The position numbers and the translations under genes are program-made. From Flavobacterium hibernum (GTDB taxonomy: Bacteria; Bacteroidota; Bacteroidia; Flavobacteriales; Flavobacteriaceae), in assembly GCF_000832125.1 (NCBI RefSeq), contig NZ_JPRK01000012.1, positions 62,001 through 126,000 on the forward strand: a stretch of DNA of 64,000 nt. The letters are read 5' to 3'. Below the pieces are notes generated by a model that saw only the letters and a program-made list of their open reading frames with translations, was not told where the DNA came from and searched no databases. Each line of letters opens with the position of its first letter. Position 1 is the first letter of the stretch. Positions 8,454 to 16,637 of the stretch are shown piece after piece.

Positions 8454-9215
8454 ATGGGTAAGAAACGGATTTTATTAAAAATAGGAAGTAATACTTTAAC
8501 CAAAGAAACGAACCATATTTCGCGGGGAAAGATTGAAGATCTTGGAATACAGATTGCGGCTTTAAACGACGAATATGAGTTTATCATAGTGAGTTCGGGA
8601 GCAATTGCGGCAGCAAAGCAATTTGTAAAACTGGATAATCAAGATAAAGATGTTTTTGTGAAACAAGCCTTGGCTTCTATTGGGCAGCCTCATTTAATGC
8701 GGATTTACAATGAAAACTTTAAGGATTTAGGATTAAATACTTCGCAGTGTTTACTTTCTTATTCTGATTTCGAAAAAGAACAGACCAAAAAGAACATTGT
8801 AAATACAATCAATGTATTGGTTAAAAACAATTACATTCCGATTATTAACGAAAATGATACCGTTGCCACAGATGAAATCAGGTTTGGTGATAATGATAAA
8901 TTAGCGGCTTTGACAGCAGTTCTCTTAAATGTTGATATTTTGATAATTGCCACCAATACAAACGGAATTTATACCAAAGATTCTATTCATAATGAAAATC
9001 CGGAAACTATTAAATTAGTAAATGATTTAAAATCATTAGAAAAAGAAATAGGCGAATCAAAATCATCACACGGAACGGGAGGAATGCAATCGAAAATAGA
9101 AGCAGCCGGAATCGCAAAAGCAGCAAATATCGAAACTTGGATTGTAAACGGATTAAATGATAATTTTATTTTAAAGGCTTTGAAGGATGAAATTCCTTTT
9201 ACTAAGATTGTGTGA
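8454..9215 (+). CDS. proB: Glutamate 5-kinase without PUA domain
   Basis: ProB phosphorylates glutamate at the gamma position, the committed step of proline synthesis. The amino-acid kinase fold is shown by KIGSNTLTK (nucleotide loop), FIIVSSGAIAAAKQ, IINENDTVATDEI (substrate site) and SHGTGGMQSKIEAA near the C-terminus. At 253 aa it is a kinase-only form: the C-terminal PUA domain of the ~370-aa E. coli enzyme is missing. It follows proA by 190 bp. A repeat arm and the GxxExxY gene directly follow it, interrupting the run of biosynthetic genes before argF'. Confidence 0.93.
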   Translation: MGKKRILLKIGSNTLTKETNHISRGKIEDLGIQIAALNDEYEFIIVSSGAIAAAKQFVKLDNQDKDVFVKQALASIGQPHLMRIYNENFKDLGLNTSQCLLSYSDFEKEQTKKNIVNTINVLVKNNYIPIINENDTVATDEIRFGDNDKLAALTAVLLNVDILIIATNTNGIYTKDSIHNENPETIKLVNDLKSLEKEIGESKSSHGTGGMQSKIEAAGIAKAANIETWIVNGLNDNFILKALKDEIPFTKIV

Positions 9216-9220
9216 TATTG

Positions 9221-9270
9221 AACGCGGATGACACGGATTCGCTATCGCGAAGACGCGGATAGAAACGGAT
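9221..9270 (+). repeat. Left arm of inverted repeat flanking the GxxExxY gene
   Basis: This arm is built of CGCGGAT / ACGGATT words with an embedded hairpin TTCGCTATCGCGAA. Its core recurs in inverted orientation at 9716-9770 on the other side of the gene. A 25-nt stretch (from about 9222 to 9246) also matches the complement of 32393-32417 exactly. Confidence 0.8.
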
Positions 9271-9323
9271 TTTATATTTGAGTTTAATTTTATTGTAGTA
9301 TATTTCATTCAAAAATTAAGATT

Positions 9324-9713
9324 ATGAAATTATTGCATCAAGAGCTGACCGATATTATCATCAAAACTTTTTACGAAGTTTATAATGAATTAGGGCACGG
9401 GTTTTTAGAAAGAGTTTATCAAAATTCCTTGTATTTAGAATTGAAAAATAAAGGTTTGTATGTTGAAGCTCAAAAGAAAATTAAAGTTTATTATAAAGGA
9501 ATGGAAGTTGGAGAATATTATGCCGATTTGATTGTGGAAGATTTAATAATTTTGGAATTAAAGGCAGCAACTTGCATAGTGCAAGAATTTGAAAATCAAA
9601 TTTTGAATTATTTAAAAGGCACAAACTGTGAAGTCGGTTTACTTCTAAATTTTGGAACAAAACCAGAATTTAAACGGAAAATCTTCGAAAACAGTAGAAA
9701 ATTAAGAATATAA
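9324..9713 (+). CDS. GxxExxY protein, PD-(D/E)xK nuclease-like
   Basis: This small 129-aa protein has the family's name motif G26-x-x-E29-x-x-Y32 (GHGFLERVYQ) and a PD-(D/E)xK-like core: D68 in YYADLIVED, then E78-L-K80 in IILELKAA, followed by a glutamine-containing helix (FENQILNYL) and GLLLNFG. From what I recall of the family, GxxExxY proteins group with PD-(D/E)xK-type nuclease folds, but no biological role is established that I know of. The ATG at 9324 is the natural start. It interrupts the proline/arginine genes and is bracketed by inverted repeats, so I infer that it belongs to a small mobile or repeat-associated unit rather than to amino-acid synthesis. Nuclease activity is not shown. 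Confidence 0.85.
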   Translation: MKLLHQELTDIIIKTFYEVYNELGHGFLERVYQNSLYLELKNKGLYVEAQKKIKVYYKGMEVGEYYADLIVEDLIILELKAATCIVQEFENQILNYLKGTNCEVGLLLNFGTKPEFKRKIFENSRKLRI

Positions 9714-9715
9714 AA

Positions 9716-9770
9716 ACCCGCGTTAATCTGCGTCTTCGCGATAGCGAATCAGTAAAATCCGCGTCTATTT
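9716..9770 (-). repeat. Right arm of inverted repeat flanking the GxxExxY gene
   Basis: Reading the complement, this arm shows ACGCGGATTTT, then GATTCGCTATCGCGAAGACG, then CAGATTAACGCGGG. It shares its roughly 20-nt core with the left arm at 9221-9270 in opposite orientation and starts only 3 bp after the gene's stop codon. Confidence 0.8.
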
Positions 9771-9807
9771 TTTATACATCAATAAGAAAAACAAAAAGCA
9801 AAAAGAC

Positions 9808-10755
9808 ATGAACTATATTTCAATAAAAGATATTGACTCATTATCAAAATGGGTAAAAAGCGCGATTAAAATCAAAAAGAACCCGCTTAAAAATCAAAAA
9901 TTAGGTAAAAATAAAACATTAGGAATGTTATTCTTCAACCCGAGTTTAAGAACGCGTTTGAGTACTCAAAAAGCGGCTTTAAACTTAGGAATGAACGTTA
10001 TGGTGATGAACTTCACCAACGAAGGTTGGACATTAGAGTTTGAAGACGGAGCAATAATGAATTCCGGAGCTTCAGAGCATATTAAAGAAGCGGCAGAAGT
10101 AGTTTCTCAATACTGTGATATTATTGCAATCCGTGCTTTTGCTGGTTTGGTTGATAAAGAAAAAGATTATCAGGAAACCGTAATCTCTGGATTCTTAAAG
10201 CATGCAACCGTGCCAATCGTAAACATGGAAAGTGCGGTTCGTCATCCAATGCAATCTTTGGCGGACGCCATTACAATGGAAGAATACAAAACAAAGCATA
10301 AACCAAAAGTTGTTTTGTCTTGGGCGCCACATCCAAAAGCCTTACCACAAGCCGTTGCAAATTCATTTGTAGAAATGATGCAAATGCAAAAAGATATGGA
10401 TTTTGTAATCACGCATCCGGAAGGTTACGAACTAAGTCCAGAAATTACGAAAGACTGCAAAATTGAATACGATCAAAACAAAGCCTTCGAAAATGCCGAT
10501 TTCGTTTACGTTAAAAATTGGAGTAACTTCAACGATTACGGAAAAGTAACCAACTTAGATCCAACTTGGACAGTTACAGCCGAAAAAATGGCTTTAACCA
10601 ACAACGGAAAATTCATGCACTGTCTTCCAGTTCGTCGTAACGTAATTGTAAGCGACGAAGTTTTAGATGGAGAAAATTCAATCGTAATTCAGCAAGCGAA
10701 TAACAGAACGTATTCGGCACAATTAGTTTTACAAAAGATTTTGAAGAAATTGTAA
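9808..10755 (+). CDS. argF': N-acylornithine carbamoyltransferase (ArgF' type)
   Basis: This enzyme transfers the carbamoyl group to an N-acylated ornithine rather than to ornithine. The carbamoyl-phosphate motif appears as FFNPSLRTRLSTQKA (residues 42-56), HPMQSLAD is the second phosphate contact, and FMHCLPVRR is the C-terminal substrate loop of the acetyl/succinyl-ornithine branch. In my recollection of that branch, the residue before EH in the loop distinguishes Bacteroides fragilis (Pro, succinyl) from Xanthomonas (Glu, acetyl). Here it is S89 in GASEHIKEA, so substrate choice is open. The following ArgE-like enzyme would then remove the acyl group from N-acylcitrulline. Length 315 aa. 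Confidence 0.92.
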   Translation: MNYISIKDIDSLSKWVKSAIKIKKNPLKNQKLGKNKTLGMLFFNPSLRTRLSTQKAALNLGMNVMVMNFTNEGWTLEFEDGAIMNSGASEHIKEAAEVVSQYCDIIAIRAFAGLVDKEKDYQETVISGFLKHATVPIVNMESAVRHPMQSLADAITMEEYKTKHKPKVVLSWAPHPKALPQAVANSFVEMMQMQKDMDFVITHPEGYELSPEITKDCKIEYDQNKAFENADFVYVKNWSNFNDYGKVTNLDPTWTVTAEKMALTNNGKFMHCLPVRRNVIVSDEVLDGENSIVIQQANNRTYSAQLVLQKILKKL

Positions 10756-10859
10756 ATAAAGGTACGAAGGCTCAAAGCGACAAAGGTTCAAAGGTTTTTA
10801 AAAACCATCGTAAAAACCTTTGTTCCTCTGAACCTCTGAACCTCTGAACCTTTAAAGAA
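10756..10859 (+). repeat. Low-complexity AGGTTC/GAACCT words before argB
   Basis: This spacer contains AAAGGTTCAAAGGTTTTT on the left and three tandem CTCTGAAC units ending in GAACCTTTAAAG on the right, so the two halves can pair. No gene or clear promoter is seen. Confidence 0.6.
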
Positions 10860-11633
10860 ATGAACGTATCAGTAATAAAAATAGGTGGAAACATCATCGA
10901 CAATCCAGCAGAATTAGAACAATTCTTAACTGATTTTTCTAAAATAGAAGGCTATAAAGTTTTAGTTCATGGTGGAGGAAAATCGGCTACAAAAATGGCT
11001 CAAAGTATTGGTTTAGTTCCTCAAATGATTGACGGACGCCGAATTACTGATGCTCCAATGCTGGATGTTGTAGTAATGATTTACGCTGGACAAATCAACA
11101 AACATATTGTGGCACAATTGCAGGCAAAAGATAATAATGCAATTGGTTTTTCTGGTGCCGACGGAAATTTGATTCAGTCAACCAAAAGAAATCATCCAAC
11201 AATAGATTACGGATTTGTAGGCGATGTAAAGCAAGTTAATACCAATTTATTAGCCACTTTATTAGAAGCTGGAATTGTTCCAGTTTTCTGTGCTATTACG
11301 CACGACAAAAACGGACAATTATTAAACACAAATGCTGATACAATTGCGAGTGAATTATCAATTGCATTGTCTGAAGTTTTTGATGTTACGCTTACATATT
11401 GTTTCGAAAAGCAAGGAGTTTTGCAAGATTCAGAAGACGATTCATCTGTAATAACAGAAATTAATGAAACATTATACAATAAACTAAAAGAAGAAAAAGT
11501 AATCCATTCCGGAATGATTCCAAAATTGGATAACTGTTTTAATAGTTTATCAAGAGGTGTGCAGAAAATCAAAATTGGACATCATAAAATGCTCCAAAAT
11601 GCTGATGTTCTGCATACAACGATTACATTATAA
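10860..11633 (+). CDS. argB: N-acylglutamate kinase
   Basis: ArgB phosphorylates N-acetyl- (or N-succinyl-) glutamate with ATP, the second step of the pathway. The amino-acid kinase signatures are KIGGNIID at the N-terminus, VHGGGKSATKMA (phosphate loop), the DGRRITD substrate segment and GMIPKLDNC near the C-terminus. Length (257 aa) is that of the short, arginine-insensitive ArgB form; the N-terminal helix of the feedback-inhibited hexameric type is absent. This suggests that flux control lies elsewhere, perhaps at the GNAT or at the RNA leader. The 211-bp gap to the next gene holds AT-rich words such as AATCTGTGGCAAAAAAA and CCTCAG repeats. Confidence 0.94.
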   Translation: MNVSVIKIGGNIIDNPAELEQFLTDFSKIEGYKVLVHGGGKSATKMAQSIGLVPQMIDGRRITDAPMLDVVVMIYAGQINKHIVAQLQAKDNNAIGFSGADGNLIQSTKRNHPTIDYGFVGDVKQVNTNLLATLLEAGIVPVFCAITHDKNGQLLNTNADTIASELSIALSEVFDVTLTYCFEKQGVLQDSEDDSSVITEINETLYNKLKEEKVIHSGMIPKLDNCFNSLSRGVQKIKIGHHKMLQNADVLHTTITL

Positions 11634-11844
11634 AAGATATAGCTATAGATTAAAGATTATTAGGGTTGAAAATCAGTGAAAATCCTTTAATCTGTGGCAA
11701 AAAAATAGAATTGCACAGTACTTTTAAATATTAATTTAAGAAATTTGCGCAAATAAAATTTCTGGCTAAGATCAACAAAGCAATAGTAAAAGCTTGAAAA
11801 AAACTTAGAACCTCAGAAACTTAGCACCTCAGTACCTAAAAAAA

Positions 11845-12915
11845 ATGAAAAATATTGCAACGCTTACTCAGGAAGCAATTAGTTTATTAAGAAGCCTGAT
11901 CGAAACACCTTCATTTTCAAGTGAAGAAGATCAGACGGCACTTTTAATAGAAAATTGGTTCAATCAAAATGAAATTCCTTTTAAAAGAGAAAACAATAAT
12001 GTGTGGGCTTTCAACAAGTATTTTGACGAAAATAAACCAACACTTTTACTAAATTCACACCACGATACTGTAAAACCAAATCAAGCTTATACCAACGATC
12101 CTTTTAAAGCAATCGAAAAAGAGGGCAAATTATTTGGTTTAGGGAGTAATGATGCTGGCGGATGCTTGGTTTCATTATTAGCAACTTTTGTACATTTTTA
12201 CGAAAATAAAAACCTTTCGCATAATATTGTGATTGTGGCTTCTGCCGAGGAAGAAAGCAGTGGAAAAAACGGCTTAAATAGTGTTTTAAAACACTTACCA
12301 GAATTAGATTGTGCAATTGTTGGAGAGCCAACTTTAATGCAATTAGCAGTTGCCGAGAAAGGTTTACTAGTTCTTGACGTAAAAGTAAAAGGAACAGCAA
12401 GCCATGCTGCGCATCAAAATGACAATAATGCCTTATACAAATCAATTCCGGTAATGGAATGGTTTAAAAACTATAAATTCGATAAAATTTCAGATGTTTT
12501 AGGTCCCGTAAAAATGACTGTAACGCAAATCAATGCTGGAAAACAACACAATGTAGTACCGTCAGAATGTGATTTGGTTGTAGATATTCGTGTAACAGAT
12601 CGTTATACAAATGCCGAAATTCTTGAAGTAGTAAAAGCCAATGTAAATGCCGAAGTAACGCCAAGATCAATGCATTTAAATGCATCATCTATTCCAGTTG
12701 TACATGGTTTAGTTCAGGCAGGAATTGCTTTAGGAAGAACAACTTATGGTTCGCCAACACTTTCAGATCAATCAGTTTTAAGCTGTCAGTCTTTAAAACT
12801 TGGGCCAGGAGAAACATTACGTTCACATTCAGCAGACGAATTTATTTTCATCAACGAAATTGAAGAAGGAGTCGATTTGTATATTAAAATACTAACAGAT
12901 TTCTTTAAATTATAG
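11845..12915 (+). CDS. argE: M20 family N-acylcitrulline/acylornithine deacylase (ArgE-like)
   Basis: This metal-dependent amidohydrolase should remove the N-acyl group late in the pathway. M20 signatures are visible: the first metal motif NSHHDT (H72, D74), GLGSNDAGG bridging aspartate, the catalytic and metal-binding glutamates in ASAEEESSG, GEPT, and a dimerisation domain (VKGTASHAAH). Because ArgF' acts on acylated ornithine, the expected substrate here is N-acylcitrulline, giving citrulline for ArgG; DapE and ArgE are closely related, so context drives the call. Length is 356 aa. Only 89 bp, occupied by a perfect inverted repeat, separate it from argH. Confidence 0.88.
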   Translation: MKNIATLTQEAISLLRSLIETPSFSSEEDQTALLIENWFNQNEIPFKRENNNVWAFNKYFDENKPTLLLNSHHDTVKPNQAYTNDPFKAIEKEGKLFGLGSNDAGGCLVSLLATFVHFYENKNLSHNIVIVASAEEESSGKNGLNSVLKHLPELDCAIVGEPTLMQLAVAEKGLLVLDVKVKGTASHAAHQNDNNALYKSIPVMEWFKNYKFDKISDVLGPVKMTVTQINAGKQHNVVPSECDLVVDIRVTDRYTNAEILEVVKANVNAEVTPRSMHLNASSIPVVHGLVQAGIALGRTTYGSPTLSDQSVLSCQSLKLGPGETLRSHSADEFIFINEIEEGVDLYIKILTDFFKL

Positions 12916-12926
12916 AAAAGAAAAAC

Positions 12927-12988
12927 CGCCACGAATTCACGAATTATTTTTATAATCTTTGAATATATAAATTCGTGAATTCGTGGCG
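12927..12988. repeat. Perfect 19-bp inverted repeat (CCACGAATTCACG type)
   Basis: CGCCACGAATTCACGAATT (12927-12945) is mirrored exactly by AATTCGTGAATTCGTGGCG (12970-12988). The same arm sequence, slightly mutated, forms the hairpin at 45455-45513. Confidence 0.9.
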
Positions 12989-13004
12989 AAAAAAAACATC
13001 ACCT

Positions 13005-14285
13005 ATGAAACTTTGGGAAAAAGGAATACCAACAGACAAGCAAATCGAACATTTCACAGTTGGAAACGATCGTGAACTAGATTTAGTTTTAGCAAAATAC
13101 GATGCTTTAGGTTCAATCGCACATGCCAAAATGTTGGGACAAATTGGTTTATTGACTCAGGAAGAAACAACTTCTCTAGTTGATGCATTAAACGAAATCA
13201 TTGCTGATGTTGCAAAAGGGAATTTCGAAATCGAAGATAGTTTTGAAGATGTACATTCTAAAATAGAGTATTTACTCACTGTGAAACTTGGCGATGCAGG
13301 AAAAAAAATCCATACAGCACGTTCACGTAACGATCAGGTTTTAGTAGATGTTCATTTGTATTTAAAAGACGAATTGAAAGCTTTAAAAGAGCAAGTAAAA
13401 ACATTGTTTGATTTGTTGATGGAATCGGCAGAGAAACATCAAAACGTTTTATTACCAGGATATACGCATTTGCAAATTGCCATGCCGTCATCATTCGGAA
13501 TGTGGTTTTCTGCTTACGCCGAAAGCTTAATTGATGATGTAACGATGTTAAATGCCGCTTCAAAAATTGTAGATCAAAATCCTTTAGGGTCTGCGGCAGG
13601 TTACGGAAGTTCATTTCCAATCAACAGAACATTTACAACGCAGGAATTAGGTTTCGAAACCTTAAAATTCAATGCAGTTGCGGCACAAATGAGCCGTGGA
13701 AAGGCAGAGAAAACTGTAGCATTTGCGATGGCAAGTGTTGCAGGAACTTTATCAAAATTTGCCATGGATGTTTGTTTATACATGAGTCAAAACTTTGATT
13801 TTATTGGTCTTCCTGCACATCTTACTACAGGTTCAAGCATTATGCCACACAAGAAAAATCCTGATGTATTTGAATTAATTAGAGGAAAATGCAACAAGAT
13901 TCAGGCGCTTCCTTATGAAATTACTTTGATCACGAATAATTTACCAAGTGGTTATCATAGAGATTTACAGCTTTTAAAAGAAGGTTTATTTCCAGCGCTT
14001 CAGAACCTAAAAGCATGTTTAGATATCGCTATTTTCTCTGTAAAAGATATCACTGTAAAAGACAATATTTTAAAAGATAAAAAATACGACTATTTGTTTA
14101 CGGTGGATACTTTAAACGAAATGGTTGTTGCGGGAATGCCATTTAGAGACGCATACAAAGCCGTTGCAGAACAATTAGAAGCAGGAACGTATCAATCTCC
14201 AAAAGAAACAAAACACACGCACGAGGGGAGTATCAATAATTTATGTCTTGATGCTATTAAAGATAAAATGAAAGCCGCTTTTTAA
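13005..14285 (+). CDS. argH: Argininosuccinate lyase
   Basis: ArgH splits argininosuccinate into arginine and fumarate, the last step of the pathway. It belongs to the aspartase/fumarase superfamily; the signature GSSIMPHKKNPD lies near residues 276-287 and carries the mobile catalytic-serine loop. TARSRNDQV near residue 104 and PGYTHLQIA are also typical. I start at ATG 13005 (MKLWEKGIP), giving 426 aa; an in-frame GTG at 12975 falls inside the inverted repeat and would add ten residues of unlikely composition. It ends the arginine cluster and is followed by a strong terminator. Confidence 0.95.
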   Translation: MKLWEKGIPTDKQIEHFTVGNDRELDLVLAKYDALGSIAHAKMLGQIGLLTQEETTSLVDALNEIIADVAKGNFEIEDSFEDVHSKIEYLLTVKLGDAGKKIHTARSRNDQVLVDVHLYLKDELKALKEQVKTLFDLLMESAEKHQNVLLPGYTHLQIAMPSSFGMWFSAYAESLIDDVTMLNAASKIVDQNPLGSAAGYGSSFPINRTFTTQELGFETLKFNAVAAQMSRGKAEKTVAFAMASVAGTLSKFAMDVCLYMSQNFDFIGLPAHLTTGSSIMPHKKNPDVFELIRGKCNKIQALPYEITLITNNLPSGYHRDLQLLKEGLFPALQNLKACLDIAIFSVKDITVKDNILKDKKYDYLFTVDTLNEMVVAGMPFRDAYKAVAEQLEAGTYQSPKETKHTHEGSINNLCLDAIKDKMKAAF

Positions 14286-14300
14286 AAGCATTTTCATCAT

Positions 14301-14344
14301 AAAAAAAAAGCCGATTTGTATTCAATACAAATCGGTTTTTTTAT
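14301..14344. terminator. Bidirectional terminator between argH and pectate lyase
   Basis: An A run, the stem GCCGATTTGTAT / ATACAAATCGGT and a T run serve the convergent genes argH (+) and the pectate lyase (-). Confidence 0.88.
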
Positions 14345-14359
14345 GCAATAAAGTTATAT

Positions 14360-15415
14360 TTAACTTTTACAGCTTGAAGAAATTACTCCTAGAGAACTTA
14401 CTTGAAGTGTAGCTCCAGCGCCACAAGATTTATTGGCAACAAATTCTTCTACTTTTCCAAGAGGAATAGTAGTATAAGAATAAGTTGGTTTGCTTACTGC
14501 CGTACCAAAATCCATTGAACCTTTACGACAATGATCGAATACAATTCCAACCGTTCCGCCGTCAGTACTAATATATTCTTTAAAAACTTTGTCTACTTTT
14601 GCAAAATCAGTGCCTTCAACATAACAAGTAGAGTTTTTCGCTCCACCGCCTAAACCAATAGCTAGAGAACCAGATTCTGAAGTATTGTAATAACAATTTA
14701 AGATATGGATTTCGGCATTTCTGGCACGAGGCATTCTTTGTTTACATCCATTTCCCCAATAACAATTTTTAAAAGTTATGCTATAGTGACCATCAGCAGG
14801 AAAATCATTTTTTCCAGAACCAATTAAATTGCTAAAACTATGATCATCAGCTCCTCCTGAACCTCCAGATTTTGGAGCTTTTAGATAAGTAAACTTGCAC
14901 CATGAAATAGTGACATTATCTGCTTTTCCTTTATTGTCAAAATTTCCATCCTGACCATCCTGAAACTCACAATGATCAACCCAAAGATTTGTACAATCAG
15001 CCGTTAAATTATCTTGACCATCAATATCATATGATCCAGGGCCAATAAAAACTAAATTTCTAATGATTACATTATTTGAACCTGTTTTTAGATATAGAAT
15101 TCCAGCTCCAGGATTGGATTGGTTTTCATTAATAAGTTTAGCGCCAGACAATCCAATAATAGATTTGTTCGAAACTATTTGTTGTATCGGTTTACCGCTT
15201 GGAATTATAATTGTTCCTGATACTAAAATTACCGCAGGAACGGGCAATTTAATTTTTGCGAGTAAATCGTCGTAAGATGAAACTGTAACCGGAGTTGAAG
15301 TTCCTCCACCTGTAGTTGCTGCACCAAATCCCTCAGGAGTTGTCAAGTAATAATTTTGCGCAAAAAGATTCGATATACTCAATACGAAAAAGAGTAGTAA
15401 AAGTGTTTTTTTCAT
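14360..15415 (-). CDS. Secreted pectate lyase, polysaccharide lyase family 1
   Basis: This secreted beta-helix enzyme is predicted to cleave de-esterified pectin by beta-elimination. The signal peptide ends at NLFAQ-NYY. PL1 hallmarks are LWVDHCEF (the vWiDH Ca-binding strand), KADNVTISWCKF, DDHSFSNLIG, and QRMPRAR, which holds the catalytic arginine (RxPxxR). It has 351 aa and no evident carbohydrate-binding module or C-terminal secretion-system sorting domain. It stands alone on the minus strand, with no SusC/D neighbours, so it is an orphan CAZyme. A LacI-type palindrome at 15457-15470, about 40 bp upstream of the start, suggests sugar-responsive control. Confidence 0.9.
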   Translation of the reverse strand: MKKTLLLLFFVLSISNLFAQNYYLTTPEGFGAATTGGGTSTPVTVSSYDDLLAKIKLPVPAVILVSGTIIIPSGKPIQQIVSNKSIIGLSGAKLINENQSNPGAGILYLKTGSNNVIIRNLVFIGPGSYDIDGQDNLTADCTNLWVDHCEFQDGQDGNFDNKGKADNVTISWCKFTYLKAPKSGGSGGADDHSFSNLIGSGKNDFPADGHYSITFKNCYWGNGCKQRMPRARNAEIHILNCYYNTSESGSLAIGLGGGAKNSTCYVEGTDFAKVDKVFKEYISTDGGTVGIVFDHCRKGSMDFGTAVSKPTYSYTTIPLGKVEEFVANKSCGAGATLQVSSLGVISSSCKS

Positions 15416-15456
15416 TTTGAAAAGTCTGTTTTGTGGTTTTTGTTTAGATAGTTTAA

Positions 15457-15470
15457 TGTAATCGATTACA
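15457..15470. promoter_or_regulatory. LacI-type operator candidate TGTAATCGATTACA
   Basis: A perfect 14-bp palindrome with the central CG typical of LacI/GalR-family operators lies 42 bp upstream of the pectate lyase start, in the region shared with the divergent DUF2157 gene. No lacI-type gene is in the window. Confidence 0.6.
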
Positions 15471-15638
15471 CGAATTTAATTTATTAAAGTTTACAAACAA
15501 TAATTTTACCAAAATATTGTAAAAGGTCTTAAAAAATTATAAAATTCTAATTTAATTTAATAAGTTTATTTTTACTCTTAAAGTTTTAATCAGACAAAAA
15601 AAGAGTATTTTTGATTTGTACGTTTATAAATTTGAATT

Positions 15639-16637
15639 ATGAATAAGTTTGACAACCAAGCCACTGAAGCGCTTCTGGAAAGGAAATTAATTACAGAAAA
15701 TCAATATCAGGAAATTACAGTTTATCGAAGTTTAAATATTTTTTCCTTAAATGCCGAATTGAAGTTTTTTCTCTATTTATCAGTTTTGCTTTTTACTTCG
15801 GGAATTGGAGTTTTAATTTATAATAATATTGATACAATTGGGCATATTGCAATTCTTTCGATATTATTAATTGTTATTGGAGTTTGTTTTTATTTTTGTT
15901 TTAAAAACTCAAAAGGTTTTCAAAAATCAGAAGTTAAATTCGAGCATCCCGTTTTAGAATATTTGGTTTTAGCGGCAAGTATTCTAACTTGTATTTTTAT
16001 AGGGTATTTACAATTTCAGTATAAACCTTTTGGGACACATTATGGTTTGGCTACTTTAATTCCCACTTTAGTGAGTTTCTTTTGTGCTTATTATTTTGAT
16101 AATAAAAGCGTTCTTACTATTGCAATAACAGGTTTGGCAGCTTATGTTGGACTTTCGGTAACACCTCAGGATTTGTTAAATAATAATAATTTTTACTCTG
16201 ATCAGAGTTTAAGTTATTCTGCAATAATGTTGGGTGTTTTACTTGTTTTATGGACAATATATAGTTCGAGAATTCAACTAAAAACGCATTTTAATCTAAT
16301 CTTTCTAACCTTTGCTTTGCACATTATTAGTATCGCATCAATTAGTAATTTAATAAATGATTATTATGGTATTTGGCTAATTTTTGCCTTCATCTTGGCA
16401 GGTTCATCTTATTACTTTTATAAAGTTAGCCATGATCTAAAAGCAATTTCGTTATACGTTTTTATGATTGTTTACGCATACATTGGCTTTAACATATTTT
16501 TGTTTAGAGTTTTTGAACATATTGATTTAGCAGATATTTGGATGTTGCTGGTTATAAGCCTTCCTGCTTATTTTATAGGTTCTATAATACTATTTATTAA
16601 ATTGATTAAAACCTTTAATAAACAAATTGCAGCATGA
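15639..16637 (+). CDS. DUF2157-like multi-pass membrane protein
   Basis: This 332-aa inner-membrane protein has a short soluble N-terminal segment (ALLERKLITENQYQEI, a DUF2157-like head) followed by about nine or ten hydrophobic helices. No catalytic motif is seen. The box TATTTTTG at 15606-15613 fits the -7 promoter consensus 25 bp upstream. Its stop codon overlaps the next gene's start (ATGA), so the two form an operon and probably a complex or paralogous pair; both proteins share the same head-plus-membrane design. Function is unknown. Confidence 0.7.
   Translation: MNKFDNQATEALLERKLITENQYQEITVYRSLNIFSLNAELKFFLYLSVLLFTSGIGVLIYNNIDTIGHIAILSILLIVIGVCFYFCFKNSKGFQKSEVKFEHPVLEYLVLAASILTCIFIGYLQFQYKPFGTHYGLATLIPTLVSFFCAYYFDNKSVLTIAITGLAAYVGLSVTPQDLLNNNNFYSDQSLSYSAIMLGVLLVLWTIYSSRIQLKTHFNLIFLTFALHIISIASISNLINDYYGIWLIFAFILAGSSYYFYKVSHDLKAISLYVFMIVYAYIGFNIFLFRVFEHIDLADIWMLLVISLPAYFIGSIILFIKLIKTFNKQIAA

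Noticed and set aside
11207..11572. 121-codon minus-strand open frame opposite argB
   Set aside because: A shadow of argB, with no start context or family signal.
12975..13004. GTG start for argH inside the inverted repeat
   Set aside because: The ATG at 13005 gives the normal ArgH N-terminus and the extension is repeat-derived.
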